The translations under genes were made by a program, and so were the position numbers. Under the pieces are notes generated by a model. It made no database searches. It worked only from the letters and a program-made list of their open reading frames with translations, and was not told where the DNA came from. DNA of 64,000 nt, from contig MZNV01001684.1 in the NCBI GenBank assembly GCA_002081555.1, forward strand, positions 1 to 64,000, read 5' to 3'. Shown one piece after another: positions 35,126 through 47,542 of the stretch (within the stretch, counting starts at the first letter, position 1; each line of letters starts with the position of its first letter). The stretch is from Protostelium mycophagum (lineage: Eukaryota; Evosea; Variosea; Protosteliida; Protosteliaceae).

Positions 35126-35763
35126 TCATTTCTGCGTATCACACTCCAGGGAAAAATTCCAAGACACACTATTTAACTTGTGATATTCCGGGGCGTCAAC
35201 TTTTCAACACTCTCCTTCAATCAGCATGATGTACAGCATGCTTGGCGCTGTTCTGTGACGAACTTGCAATTGGTCAGCCGGTCAAATTACTTTGCTTTTA
35301 AATTTCCCCGTCTCCGAATTGAGCACCAATCATCTGTTCAAACACCCAGCGAGACAAAATAAAAAATTGACATTACGCTGCACATTTTTGTGTTGAATCC
35401 TTTGAGTCTGGATATTTGCCCCCTTCATCTGGAGCAATGTGCCCGTCCATTTACTGAAAAATAATTCACATTATTTTCCACTCAAGCCGCGGCGTGCTTT
35501 GTAGAAAGAGTTTTCCACTAGCGTTCACTGCGGCGACAGAATTGTCGCAGAAGGTCCGAATAGGCATTATTGGTATGAAAGGAGAGAGCTCTCTGTGGCC
35601 AATATCCTGGTAAAATGCCCCTCAGATTGCAAGTTTTCTGTATTTTGGTGTCAGAAACTCTTGAAATTCTGACAAGAGCGGGAGTGTCAATATCTCTCTT
35701 TGGGCGGCCCGATTGTTTCGAAACGATGATCTCCACTTTCTTTTCACTGCGATCAAGAGCAGA
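35126..35763. other. Intergenic stretch upstream of lipase gene
   Basis: No gene is supported. The last part contains CTGCGGCGACAGAATTGTCG-type GC dyads and the presumed lipase promoter. Confidence 0.5.
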
Positions 35764-37709
35764 ATGAGTTGGTGTCTCTTCGCCCTCTTATTGGTGAGTG
35801 TCTCAGCTCTGCATGAAGATGTAGATTCCGTTCTGGCCAGTCTCAGCACATCAGTCTATGAGGAGCCCAACAATTATATTTGGACTTATAACGGAACCTG
35901 TTATCCTTTCACCTTCGTAGATCAGGTCCATGACTTCGGCGCGAATGGTGAAGTCTTTATTTCCGATGCACTGAAATGGGTGGTGATCGCGTGGCGCGGA
36001 ACCAAGAGCTGGGTGGACATCGCAGTAGACATCAACTCTCAGCCAATGGCCTGCAATTTGAATAATCAACCCTGCGGAACTGTCCATTCGGGGTTCTACT
36101 TGGCATATGGTGCGGTCAAAGACAGGATCAACCTCAAGTACATACAATCAAAGAAGGGTTATAAATTATATATTACGGGACACAGTCTGGGAGGGGCTAT
36201 AGCTACTCTGAATTCTCTTGACTTTGCGCTGAGAGGTCAGGAATATCAACAGCATAGACACCAGATGATTGTTGAATCTCAACAGGTATCAAAGTCGAGA
36301 AGCTTGTCACTTTCGGTCAGCCGAAAGTCGGAAAGGACGGCTTTAACGATTTTTTCAAGAAGTATCCAATACCTTATACGAGATACGTAGAGTCTTTCGA
36401 GGGGACAGATGACGTCGTTTCGAGCGTTCCATTGTTCTGGACACACATCGTACCACCAACCAGATTGTCCTGTGCCATCTGTAAGACGGAGGACTTTGAT
36501 TGGAGTTCTCCATTATTCATGCACTTGTCATCGATCTACTTGGACTCCATGAGGTATGGTTGATCAGACTCTTTCATCAGTCACTGAACCACACAGACAG
36601 ATGACAGGTGCAGGAAAACCTTGCACTCTTGGGGACAACTACCTCCCTCCCACTCAACTCTCATTGAAAGATTATCAAATTGTGCCATTGAAAAATCTGA
36701 CCGTGGTGAGTGATCTGTAATCGTCTAATCGTCTTCCTCAGATATTAAAATTCTTAAGGGGAGTGTCTTGGATTTTTATATGGACGTCACATCAGCAAAT
36801 GATGAGGTGGCCGCCTGCTTCTTCTCCGGTGTTGAGATGAAAAGATATAAATGGCTCGGTCAATCAGCTTGCAACAATGACCCCAAAGCTGTCATCTTTG
36901 AGCACGGCAATATATTACGACATTATGTCAAAGTCCTAGCTGACGGGGATTACTTCGTGGTTCGTGAGTAATATTCCAGGAAATCAGGTGTAATTCTGAC
37001 ATGCTCAGTGGAGAATCACAATGCTGGAGACCAGCAGGCTCAGGTGACATACAGCTATGAGGTGATATTTCCCACCCCTTCTCCACCCACCGAACTAGCC
37101 GCCAGAATCACATCCAACGGACAAGTCTCTCTCACATGGAAACTTCCAACCGATCTTGGGACGCCCAATACCATCAGAGGGTGGGTAGTCTCTTACATGA
37201 CCCCACAAGGAGAAGTGAAGCGAATCTCGGTGCGAGGGCAGCTGCGAGGTTACACCATCGCAGGCATGGACATGCATCAATGGTACTCGTTCACGTGAGC
37301 CGAAGGACATCTCATGAAATCACTAATCATTCACAGAGTGTCAACCGACAACGGCCGCTTCTTGTCAGCACCATCTTTATCACTCCCCGTTTTCACTTGG
37401 ATGCCCACTGGAGGACTGATTGTGCAAGGCATCCAACCCACCAAGATGTTCCATTCAAACACAACCAAGATCACTTTGGCGGGACATCCTCTCATCAAGA
37501 CGGATTTCAACCAGACCAGGCTCTACTTCTCGCCCTCTGAGGACTGCAAAGGCGCCGGGAAGGGTCATGTGACTGCTGGTCCGGACAGGAAGTTCGACAT
37601 GAGAGTAGAGCAGCGAGGGAGCTATCACATCTGCTTTGGATTCCGCGGCGCGGAATATGATGAGGAGTTTGCCGTTCAATCCATCATGCCGAAATTCATC
37701 GTCATTTGA
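35764..37709 (+). CDS. Secreted class-3 lipase with FN3 domain
   Basis: The signal peptide MSWCLFALLLVSVSA is followed by a lipase_3 domain: VVIAWRGTKSWVDIAVDIN (oxyanion region), YKLYITGHSLGGAIATLNS with the nucleophile Ser, VTFGQPKVGK, GTDDVVSSVP with the acid residue, and a later His (THIVPP or FMHLSS). The family hydrolyses triacylglycerols or lysophospholipids. The C-terminal half holds a fibronectin type III-like domain (PPTELAARITSNGQVSLTWK, RGWVVSYMTPQGEV) and a beta-rich Cys-containing end (SEDCKGAGKGHV, GSYHICFGFRG). Introns near 36235, 36555, 36703 and 37297 are short. Fits a digestive or extracellular enzyme of a phagotroph. Stop 37707-37709. Confidence 0.88.
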
Positions 37710-37918
37710 CATGGAAATAAAATCGGGTGTTGTTTCATCATAATCATTCATTTAATGTGATCAAATCAAAATTTTCAGAGTCAGAGAAAGATTCAATGTC
37801 TTCATAGAAGAACCTTTAAGAGGCAGATGTCATCACCAAAAGTTTACTATTCAAAATTTGATACAGGAAATTTGAGCCACCACGACTTGCCGTCCTTTGG
37901 CATCTTCTAAAAACATGA

Positions 37919-38578
37919 TTAATCCCAATCAATGGCAAAATGAGTGACTCTCGGTTGATCTGCAGCAATCGTTCTCACTATGCGATCTATGACAGGAATT
38001 TCTGGTGGTGTTTGTCTCAACTCTTCACAATCATAATCTGAACATTAATTCAGAACACATTTGGATTCGGCTTTGTCAAATCAACTTGTACACATATATC
38101 TTACCATTGCTGACATAAAATCCAACACGAATGAATTCTCGCTCTCTATAAGAACACGATAATAGCACCACCGTCACACCAAGTATCTCATTTTGAGGTA
38201 TGCGAAAAGGATCAGGTGAGTTAGCCTGATCGTGTGAGAACACACGAAGAAAAGCCCCCACCTCGAAAATGAAACTGCTGACACCGGCTGTGATTGGACC
38301 TACGAGAACACTATCTAACAACTAAGAAAATATCAGAAAGATTTCACATTTTTCTGGGATAGATCCACCTGATCACAATCAGCCAGCTCAGACGAACCTA
38401 TATACACTATTTTCCATTCTAAATCTATCTTTCTCAATATCTCCCCTCAATCCACTGCATCTTTACCTTCGCTCAGATCGTGATGACACTCATAGCAGAT
38501 CTCAAACTGAAATGGATCCCACCAACGACTCGGATTCTCACAAGCAACACTGACATTATGGACGATAATCGCTGTCAT
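37919..38578 (-). CDS. ASF1: Histone chaperone ASF1
   Basis: Exons read [103 protein letters not shown] and [11 protein letters not shown]-like end, matching ASF1 block for block. ASF1 binds H3-H4 dimers and hands them to CAF-1 and HIRA. The acidic C-terminal tail of yeast is absent, as in many ASF1 proteins. A loop before DPFRIP is about 11 residues longer than in human. Stop TTA 37919-37921 on the + strand. Confidence 0.95.
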
Positions 38579-38703
38579 CTTTGCTTGTTGTTCCATCATT
38601 GGTGTTCGTTGTTGAATGAACACAAAGCGCGGGAGATTTGAATTGGCGCACTACAACTGGACGAAAGAACCAGAAAGATCGATGGGCATTTTTACTCATA
38701 ATA

Positions 38704-40510
38704 ATGTCCTTAGACATCCGGTTGAAGAGAGTTGACCGCATATATCGACCTGGAGTGAGTCTAAAATATTGACACCATCATCCACGTCTGAGATCATATA
38801 GGAAGATGTCTCTGGTGTGGTCGTCGTCTCAACACCCTCAAAACTGTCCCATTCCGGTGTGCGTCTCGTTCTTGAAGGTGTCGTCAACCTGAAATCGAGC
38901 CCTAGGACAATCGGCATTCTGGATAACTCTGCAAGCATCAAGCCTTTCACCAACATCTTCTCCACAATAGGTGAATTTTTCTCAGCCTTTGATTTCGCTT
39001 CTGTTGATTATACGTCGATCTCTTGCGTCATTCGCCAGGTCTGTGGACATTGTGTCATTTGTGTCTTGCAGAATATAACACAGCTAGGCAGCAGAAATAT
39101 TCAAAGGTTCTCAAAGTCTTATACCACATGATGTTCTTTATTGTCCCTATACTGTGGCTCTGCCGCAGATCTTGACTCGCATGTGCCATCATACAACTCA
39201 ATCAGTACATCAGACTAACAGAAACATGACTGAGCTTCACAGACTTGGTGGCTGCCGGCAAGTTTGATTCAGGAGACACCGAGATCCCCTTTGAATTCAA
39301 GCTAGAGGCCATGACCGGACAAAGTCTATACGAGACTTACAACGGTGTCTTTATTAACGTACAATACTTCTTGAGGGTCGACATGCCGAGACCTCTGTTG
39401 GCCAAGAACCTTCAGAAGCAGATCGAGTTTATCGTGGAGATCAAGGTGAGTTTTGAAAACGCAGATTTGAGACATATTATCCTGTCGAAAGTTTGAATTT
39501 CCCGCCAAAAGATCGTTGAGCGAAAGATATTGATAGTCTGTGGCTCCACTACAGTCTTTGTCATTCTTCCACTCAGCACATGTATTTTATTTCTATAGAT
39601 ATTATAAATGTCCACCTTTCTGTTTGCCAAAAGACAATGCAGACGGTGTTGGAGACGATTTCGCTGGGATTACCTTTATTCTTCAATCTAAAAAAGATAC
39701 CCGCCTTTGTCTACAACGAGACTGAAATCGACAGAGCGCAAACCCACTCCCCAACCCTGAGCCAATCAACTTTGTGGTCACTCCTGAATCCCTTGAAAAC
39801 GTTAAGAAGGTAAAAAGTTTTTTCTTTTCACAAAAAAAAACGATTTGAAAATTTATTTTTTTTGAAAAAAACAGGCGAAGGTGGTGCCACAATTTAAAAT
39901 CTCTGGACAAGTGGACGCCAAGTGTTATAACATCAACAAGCCCTTCACAGGAACAATTGTAGTGGACGAATGTAGCGAGAAAATCAAGTCGATAGAGGTG
40001 CAGCTCGTTCGTATAGAGACTTGTGGTGAGTCCAAGTATGGTCGTATAGAAATGAAAATGACGCGACAGTCTACAACGCGAGAAATGATTCTGTATTTCT
40101 ACGGAAAATAATCATTTATATTCTTGCAATAATTCTTTTGAAATAAATTATTTTCGACAAAGTTAATTTCCTGAAATTTATATTTTTGCAGGAAATACAG
40201 AGGGATTTTCGAAAGAATCAACCGAGATTCAAAACATCCAGGTGAAATTTCCACGAAAATTCGACCATCTACAACCCGACAATATTGATCCTGACAGGTG
40301 GCTGACGGGGACGTACAGAGAGGAAAGAAGGTCCCTCTGTTCATGGTTTTCCCGCGGCTTTTCACGTGCCCCACACTCGTGACAAAATCTTTCAAAGTTG
40401 AATTCGAGATCAACATCGTCGTTTTGCTGGCAGATCAACACGTCATCAATGAGAATTTCCCCATCAAGCTCTTGAGATGTGACGAATCAGACTCGATCGG
40501 TTCTTATTAA
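38704..40510 (+). CDS. VPS26C: VPS26C / DSCR3 retriever arrestin-like subunit
   Basis: The first exon MSLDIRLKRVDRIYRPG joins to EDVSGVVVV. Later exons contain GVRLVLEGVVNL, FDSGDTEIPFEF, LYETYNGVFINVQYFLRVDM, PLLAKNLQKQIEFIV, EPINFVVTPESLENVKK, FKISGQVDAKCYNINKPFTG, VELQLVRIETC, TEIQNIQVADGDV and PLFMVFPRLFTCPT. All are diagnostic of VPS26C, the arrestin-fold subunit of retriever (with VPS35L and VPS29), which recycles endosomal cargo. Two introns are unusually long (about 270 and 285 nt); the first carries a GC hairpin. Ends at TAA 40508-40510. It is divergent with ASF1, with 125 bases between starts. Confidence 0.95.
39152..39168. repeat. Intronic GC hairpin copy 5
   Basis: CTGTGGCTCTGCCGCAG, 17 bases, in the first long intron of VPS26C. 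Confidence 0.7.
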
Positions 40511-40591
40511 ACATGATGATTCGTCGTGAGATTGTATGCATTTCCTGAGAAGACGAAGAATATTTTTTCTCTTTATGTTTATTAATCTATA

Positions 40592-40985
40592 TCATGCTTT
40601 GATTGATTTGTTACCTTCCTCGGGTTGTGACACGGCTTCTTGGTAAACTTTGCGGTAGACATCGGAGGTAGTTGTCCTCATGGAAGGGACTAACTATTGG
40701 CCACGAGGCCATCTGCAAGAGGATCTTTCGATGACCAGATGTACATGTCTTGGCAACATTTTGTAAGAAGGGGTATACCCCTTCTATAGCAGGATGTGGA
40801 ACCGAAGGCCTGTACCGCCATTAAATGCCATTTGAGGTTGCAGAGGTAGATGCACCCTGGGGGTATACTAAAATGAATACGCCTTCCAAAACTTATTCGA
40901 GAAAAAGTCTTTGAAGAGCACGAAAAATTGTGCCGTTGTTTTCGGGTTGACATCAGAGATCACATGCCAGAATCGAATTAGGTCA
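40592..40985 (-). pseudogene. Coding-like remnants between VPS26C and U1-C
   Basis: Three minus-strand pieces look translated but do not join: [20 protein letters not shown] (about 40,950-40,870); KCCQDMYIWSSKDPLADGLV (about 40,760-40,700), which recalls the C-terminal YSSKD strand of the DUF829/TMEM53 hydrolase-like family; and a 29-codon frame 40,681-40,592 with YRKVYQEAVSQPEE, as at the N-terminus of acyl-CoA synthetases. Splices between them meet stops. I read this as decayed gene pieces; a short real gene is possible. Confidence 0.3.
40766..40785. repeat. 20-bp perfect palindrome
   Basis: AGAAGGGGTATACCCCTTCT equals its own reverse complement, with no spacer. Confidence 0.95.
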
Positions 40986-40989
40986 CTCG

Positions 40990-42026
40990 ATGCCACGTTA
41001 CTATTGCGACTATTGTGATATCTTCCTCACACACGATTCAGCAACGGTCAGAAAATCACATAATGATGGTTGGAAACACAAATCGGCTGTGAGAAATTAT
41101 TACCAACAATTCGAGGCGGACTTCCATGCTCAGCAGGCTGATCCTTTGAAAGGTAGGTCTTCATTCTCTAATTAGGATTGAAACATTTTAGCCATTCCTC
41201 TGGTCATGCCACAGTTTGGTGAGATCATTTCAACTTCATGATTCATACTGATCTCTTCAGCCGCTTTTCCAGCCTTTGGTGCAGCACCGCCTATTATTAT
41301 GGGAAGAGGTGCTCCTGGAGGTCAACCTCCTCATCTCACTCCTGGTGGACCACCACCTCCAATGGGTGAGTCCTAGATCACAACTCTTTCATAATTTTCT
41401 ATCGATTTTGATGTTGGATTTCCATTATTCAAGACTGTCTCTGTAGTTCCGTCTATACAGTGAATCATAGAACTATATAGTCGTTTTTTTGCGCGGGTTT
41501 GCAGCAATTGGTTAATTACATTTTTATATGTAATGCAATGAAATTACCGAAAGCTCGCAGAAAGCTCCTCTGCCAATTTCAACCCGCCAGGGTCTACAAA
41601 CCATCATCTTCTCACTCTAAATAACATCTAATCACCTTTTGCCGCCATCTTTCCAAAGTAAGATACGACTGATGACGTAGGTTTACCTGTACTCGGTGGA
41701 CCACCAGGAGGATTTCCTCCCGGACCACCGCCCCCAGGGTTCCCTGGACCACCCCCGGGTTTCCCAAACATGCCCCCACACATGATGCAAGGTGAGACGT
41801 TTCGAATACCTGGTCGGTTTGGCTTTGCTACAAGACGTCTTTACAAAAACTTTCGTCATGAGATATTCACGTCGACCCACAGACGGTCAGAATAGAAGGC
41901 AACAAACAAAATTAACGATGGACATTTTAAGACGTGATAATGATCTGATTAGGACCCCCACCTGGCATGATGGGAGGACCAATGGGAGGACCCCCACCTG
42001 GAATGATGCCCCCCAGACCTTTCTAA
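40990..42026 (+). CDS. SNRPC: U1 small nuclear ribonucleoprotein C
   Basis: Begins [17 protein letters not shown], with the U1-C zinc finger Cys6-Cys9-His24-His30 ([12 protein letters not shown]), then a Pro/Gly/Met-rich tail ([39 protein letters not shown]). This is the complete plan of U1-C, which stabilises the U1 snRNA-5' splice site duplex. At least five exons; one intron of about 300 nt (41,368-41,680) has a TTTTTTTGCGCGGGTTTGCA stretch like the dispersed repeats. Stop TAA 42024-42026. Confidence 0.95.
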
Positions 42027-42213
42027 GTGCTGTAGAATCAATAAAACGGATAGAAAATTCTGGGATATTGTGATGTTCTACTAAAAAAGAACCACCTCAC
42101 CACGACACTTGCGTTCCATACCGGGATTATAAAAAGATAATTGCTTTCAAAATTAATTTTGAACTTGGTACAAATCTGTGTCTACCCACTTGCCCTCATT
42201 TGCCTCTGCCTCT

Positions 42214-42506
42214 ATGAGGCAAAGGCTACTATCTTTCAGTGTACAGCAATTTCCACCCAGTCTGCATAAAGCATGCTCTGAGCACAAAAAAGCTTACAAA
42301 TGTTTTGCAAAGAATTTACAAACTGATCACAGGAGGCAAGCATTCAGTGTGTGGTAAGTTGTAGATAAATGCATTATAATACCCTCTTCTTATATGATGC
42401 ACTTCTCTGTTCCTCTGCAGCATATTGCAATCTCACAAATCAACAGACAAAATTAATGGATGAAATGTCCAACTTGATTGATAATCAAGGAATATGGTCT
42501 TACTGA
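42214..42506 (+). CDS. Small Cys/Lys-rich protein (tentative)
   Basis: ATG 42214 opens MRQRLLSFSVQQFPPSLHKA followed by CSEHKKAYKC and TDHRRQAFSVC, then a GTAAGT donor and a CTGCAG acceptor. The downstream frame CNLTNQQTKLMDEMSNLIDN ends IWSY and TGA at 42504-42506. The most obvious donor gives the wrong phase for that frame, so the junction is uncertain. Spaced Cys pairs suggest a small twin-Cys intermembrane-space protein, but spacing is not a clean CX9C. The stop abuts the opposing gene's stop without a gap. Confidence 0.4.
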
Positions 42507-42848
42507 TCATTTACTTGTTTCATCTATGAGCTTCTTCCTTGCTTGGATATCGTGTTTCTTCATTATTGTTCTCTTGTAATCTTCCATATACTCAATTCGG
42601 TCATCTATTGAGTTGGCATAATTGCGTGCCTCTCTCTCCGTCATATGTTCATCTGCAAGCGTTCACAATTTCGAATACAGAATCTTTTCTGAACTGAATC
42701 AGTAATACTCACAAAAACGGTTTCTGATCAACATAAACTCTATCAGGGAGCCACCCATGGCTGAGGCAACGAATATCTTGGCCCAAAAACCTGGAGTCTT
42801 CCCCAAAACTCTAAAGGAAAACTGTTTCGCCTGTTGTTTTGAAGACAT
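42507..42848 (-). CDS. Small single-TM protein, probably mitochondrial
   Basis: Two exons split by a roughly 60-nt intron: MSSKQQAKQFSFRVLGKTPG, a hydrophobic stretch FWAKIFVASAMGGSLIEFML, then a charged helical tail (NRFYEHMTEREARNYANSID, KKHDIQARKKLIDETSK). About 92 residues. A basic start, one helix and a charged tail resemble small inner-membrane assembly factors of respiratory complexes; the exact family is not recognised. Start 42846-42848, stop 42507-42509. Confidence 0.65.
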
Positions 42849-42926
42849 TCCGAGGGTGATGTGATGTGATGCTGATGTGATATGAGGTGTAGAAGCACGT
42901 GACTTTTAACCTTCCCAAAAACATTT

Positions 42927-45900
42927 ATGATCGACCCTGCCATGCAAAGTGAGGGAGAGCTGAAGGACTATGGCTATGAGGGCAAGATAGACGGCTTGCG
43001 TCGCACAGAATTTTCTCGCTTAGAAGGTAGCTTTGTGCGGCACAGTCACGCTTTGAGATCAATGAAAACACAGGTGTTACCTATTTGGACCATTGTGGTA
43101 CGACATTATATGGTCAATCACAACTAGAGGCATGCATGGAGGATATGAAAAAAAATCTCTTTGGAAATCCTCGTGAGTGAAGTCAAATTAGACAGTCTTG
43201 TTCTGATGACAACAGATAGTTCTGCGAGTGGCAGTGGACAGAAGACATACGATTCCATACAACAAGTGCGCGCCATTCTGAGTTTTCATCTCATTTTTCC
43301 AGGTCCGAAGAAGAATCCTGAATTTTTTTAACACAAACAGCAAAGACTATAGTGTCATTTTTACATCTGGTACGACATGTAACATCTGCATTTTTGTGTT
43401 CATCACTGATCCCTCAAAAAATGATGGTTCATTCACGACTTCGAATGACGTCTTAATTTATTTTTAGGATGTACTGCAGCATTGAAGATCGTTGGGGAAT
43501 GCTTCCAATGGGACGACAGATCTAATTTCTTTTATCATGAGGAGAGTCACACTTCTGTTCTAGGAATCAGAGAATATGCCCATCAAAAATCTTCTTATGT
43601 ACAAGTCAGTACATTTATTTTATTTATGTTCCCCCTTACAATAAGCACAAACCCACCCGGAGTTTAGATATTTGCACAAAAAAAATATTTCTTTGAATGT
43701 CCAGATTCTAATAAGAGAAAGACCTTTGGAAATATCGAAGAGTTGGCAGAAGAGCTAAAGAAATCATCTGGAATTTGCCTTGTCGCTTTTCCCGGAGAAA
43801 ATAATTTTTCCGGAAGAAAGATCCCTCTACAATGGATCAAAAAAATCCGGGAGCTAGACACAGAAAAGTGAGTGAAAATTCATCGTCTACAACGAGCCGA
43901 CACGACGCAGGAGGGTCAAAATAGTATTGGACGCTGCCGCTCTGACCAGTAATTCGGCGCTGGATCTGGCTGAATATGATGCGGATTTTGTGTGTTTATC
44001 TTTTTATAAAATATTCGGGTACCCAACTGGCATTGGCGCGCTCGTCATGAAAAACGGTAAGATTTAAAATTTAAAAGTTATAATTAGACTTGGTTTTGCT
44101 CCGGTATTTTTCGTTGTATAACGTCTATATTTAGAAATGTATAAAATTTTACGTGACTCGTTGTAGACGCAGAAAGTTCTCTGAAGAAGATCTACTTTGG
44201 TGGGGGGACTGTCGCCTCCAGCCTCAGTAAAGAGAGATATCATAAATACAGGGACGAGATATCTTACAAGTACGAAGACGGATCTATATCCTTCTTGTCT
44301 ATTGTGGCACTTACGCACGGTTTTGACTTCTTGGAACGAAATTTCGGCGGAATTTCAGGAATAGAAAGGTGAACTTCTGTCATTTTTTGGCTCGATGTAG
44401 ATAAGAAATTTCACGGGATTTACCAAATCAGACACACGTCATCACTCACAAATTACGCCTATAACGAGCTGTCAAAATTGACGCACTACAACGGAACCCC
44501 CTTACTTCGGTTTTACGGCGATCTACAACGTGTGGACGGACTATTAATAGAACAAGGGCCGATATTGGCCTTCAACGTGTACAGAAGTGACGGAACTGTT
44601 GTGGGTTACCACGAATTAAATCAACTTGCAGCTCTGAATAACATACACCTCAGAGTGAGTACATCATGTAGAATTAAAATAAATTTCGATGATAATCTTA
44701 AACAAAAAAATGTTCTAAATTTAGAATTGAGACCCCTCAGACTGGTTGTTTTTGCAACCCCGGAGCTTGTCACAAATATTTGGACTTGTCAGCGGAGGAG
44801 GTGAAGAGCAACACTGAGGCAGGTCACGTGTGTTGGGATGACAAGGACATTCTTAACGGCAAGCCTACGGGGGCTGTAAGGATATCCATCGGTGCTTCTA
44901 ATGATATCAGAGACATACGGGTGCGTAATCTCATCTATCTACAACGCTTCTGGTTGAAAATTCACAGAATTTTATCGAATTCATACGAAAGTACTTTATG
45001 GAAAGTCGACACACTGGGGATGTCGACAACGGATCGGAATCTGCGAATGCGACGGATCTGCGACTTTCAAAAATATTTGTGTACCCAATAAAATCCTGTG
45101 CCAGCCACGAGGCGACAACATGGCCCATCACATCACGAGGTGATGACGTTGACACGTGTCAAGATATTTATGACATTCCAGGGTTATTGTACGACAGGGA
45201 GTGGGTGTTGATTGACGAGAAAGGAGCTTATATCAACCAAAAGAAGGTGAGGCGACCCTTGGGTTTATTTTTGGTAACTCGTCCAATCTATTTTTAGCAT
45301 CCAAATATGGCAACGATAAGACCGGATCTACAATTAGAAAAAGAGGTGAGATCTTGTACACCAATATGACGTAAAGATGACGTCATCAGATGATGTATGT
45401 GAGAGCACCCGGTATGCCTGACCTTGAAATCTCCCTGAAACTTCTTCCGGAAGAATGTACAGAACTCCGAGTTTGCGGCGACGAGTGAGTGTCACAATGA
45501 CATGTGTCACAATGTCCCATCTGACATTGTGACAGATGCACCGGGATGATGTACGAATCACAAGTCAACGAATGGTTCAGGAATTTTCTGGGTTGCTACG
45601 TAACATTGGTCAGAACGTCAGAAGAAAAGACAGTCAGGGAGGCAGGCGGGAGGGCGAAAAAATCCGCCAAGCGACGTAACGGGGCGGTTCGTGAAATTCA
45701 CGTGAAATCTTGGTGAAATTTCGCAGGTACAAGAGGTTCTAGATTCACCTTGTCCTCTGATTAATTTTTCAAACGAATCGCAATATTTAATTGTGAGCGA
45801 GGAGAGTGTAAAGGTGAATTTGAATTTTAAAAATTGGCGGGAAAATATCCTTACTTTGCCCCAGGAAGTTGTAAATAGAGTGAGGGGAAAGGGGGTGAAC

Positions 45901-46418
45901 GATGTAATTGTAGATGCGAGTACTTTCCGTCCCAATTTATTGATCTCTGGCGGCACAAATTTTCAAGAAGATGAGTGGAAGTCGATCAGAGTTGGAGATC
46001 TTCTATTCGAGGTAATTCCTTGTTGCCAATCATCACATCGATTCTGCAGAAAAATGGAGCTTTTGTAAATGATCAGAGAATCTCTGTTTGAATTCTTCAT
46101 AGCTGGATACTTTAGCCTGCGATCCTTGCATTTTGTTTCATTTTGTTTTCATTTGCTTCTTAATTTGGTCCATCAAACGATATGATTAAACCATGTGACC
46201 TGACACAGATCTCTGGACCATGTAATCGATGTAAGATGATTTGTATCGACCAGAACACCGGCGAAGAAGGAAGAGAACCACTCCTCACATTATCTTCTTT
46301 TAGAAGGCAGAAGGGCATGATCTATTTTGGATGCCACTCTGTTTATGCCGGCACGATGGACGACCATCGTCTCTTGTCATGTGATGACAAAGTGACCGCC
46401 TTCAGGTGCATCACGTGA
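42927..46418 (+). CDS. MOCOS: Molybdenum cofactor sulfurase
   Basis: The N-terminal NifS-like part reads [72 protein letters not shown], then the PLP lysine in [19 protein letters not shown] and the persulfide Cys in [14 protein letters not shown]. The C-terminal MOSC part has [58 protein letters not shown] and [24 protein letters not shown] puts the terminal sulfur on Moco for xanthine dehydrogenase and aldehyde oxidase. Both halves and both catalytic residues are present, at about the family length. At least twelve short introns; stop 46416-46418. Confidence 0.95.
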
Positions 46419-46744
46419 TTCTATTTTTAGACTGAAGCTTTGTAGACGGGATGTGGAATAAAATTATATCTGAACCCAACAAATTTAGATTTCGAAGCGA
46501 AATTTCGGTCATACCTCCGTATTTTTAGATTACGTACATAAGAACAGCAGTAAAAACCCGTGTATTCCACCATCATGGAGCATTTGACATGTTAATTTTG
46601 ATTCTGACAGCCAGTCTCTCCACGAATTTACGAGGAGCATGACGGCAGGGGCTGTCAGATTCGGACCGGGTTGAACACTTACACCACCTTTTAGAGGCTC
46701 ATTTGTGCTCTGTCGGTGCTGTATTTTCAGCCCTGACGACGACG
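46419..46744. other. Intergenic stretch
   Basis: Between MOCOS and the saposin-like gene on the same strand. No gene is seen; presumed terminator and promoter region. Confidence 0.5.
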
Positions 46745-47198
46745 ATGAGCCGCACCTTCGCCTTCTTTTTTGTATTTTGCATCTGTTTGGCTCTGGCTGT
46801 TGAACCACTAAAAGGCAATCAGAGAGGTGAATATGTGACATCATTATCAGCTTCGAGATCTTCATGAGAGAGCAAATGAAGGAGCACTAGTCTAAAATAA
46901 GAAGGTGCGGCAACATGTTCAACGTGTCAGCTGATGGTCGGCGGATTCAAGAGAATCATGGCAAACAACTCCACAGAGGCTTATGCCCGAAGGGAGGTCA
47001 ATAAATCCTGCACCATCAAGCAGACAACCGTCCAAAAAGTGGTGAGCAGCTTGTTTCATTGAAATTTTAATATCAGAAAATCAATGCTCATTGATACAGT
47101 GCACACAAATCGTCGCTTTCGGGGTTGACGAGGTACTAAAAATCGTTGCTGCTGAACCAACAGAGAGGGTTTGCAGCCAACTAAAACTATGCAAATGA
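46745..47198 (+). CDS. Secreted saposin B-type protein
   Basis: The signal peptide MSRTFAFFFVFCICLALAVE is followed by one saposin-like domain: TCSTCQLMVGGFK, NKSCTIKQTT, VCTQIVAFGVDEVLKI and ERVCSQLKLCK with stop TGA. Six Cys in the saposin pattern (CxxC...C...C...C....C) and amphipathic helices between them. In amoebae such single-domain proteins include the pore-forming amoebapores and naegleriapores; others only bind lipids. Two introns at about 46,827-46,910 and 47,042-47,099. Confidence 0.82.
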
Positions 47199-47542
47199 GA
47201 AGCATCGGAGTGAATATACTATTAGAAATGTACTGTGTCTTATAAAGAACAAAAGCTCGGTGTTGAGGCCGATGAGGAGTAAATCATTTTCAAACCGTTC
47301 CTTTTCATTTTTTGTGCTTTCATGATCAGTTCATTATTTCAGAATCAACCACAGCTTTGAAGCTCACGAAGACAATGCATCAGCGAGATTGCGAATGCAG
47401 CATAGGCATCTACGACACCTTAGTCATCCTTTTCGTCATCGGGAGCGTCATCTGATGAGGAAACACACCACCACCGCGGGATTGTTCTCTCAAATTCAAA
47501 ATTATTCAAACAACACAACCAATACAAGCAACAAGCAACACC
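47199..47542. other. Intergenic stretch
   Basis: No gene supported between the saposin-like and epimerase-like genes; an open plus frame here has repetitive His/Asn composition and runs across the next start. Confidence 0.5.
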
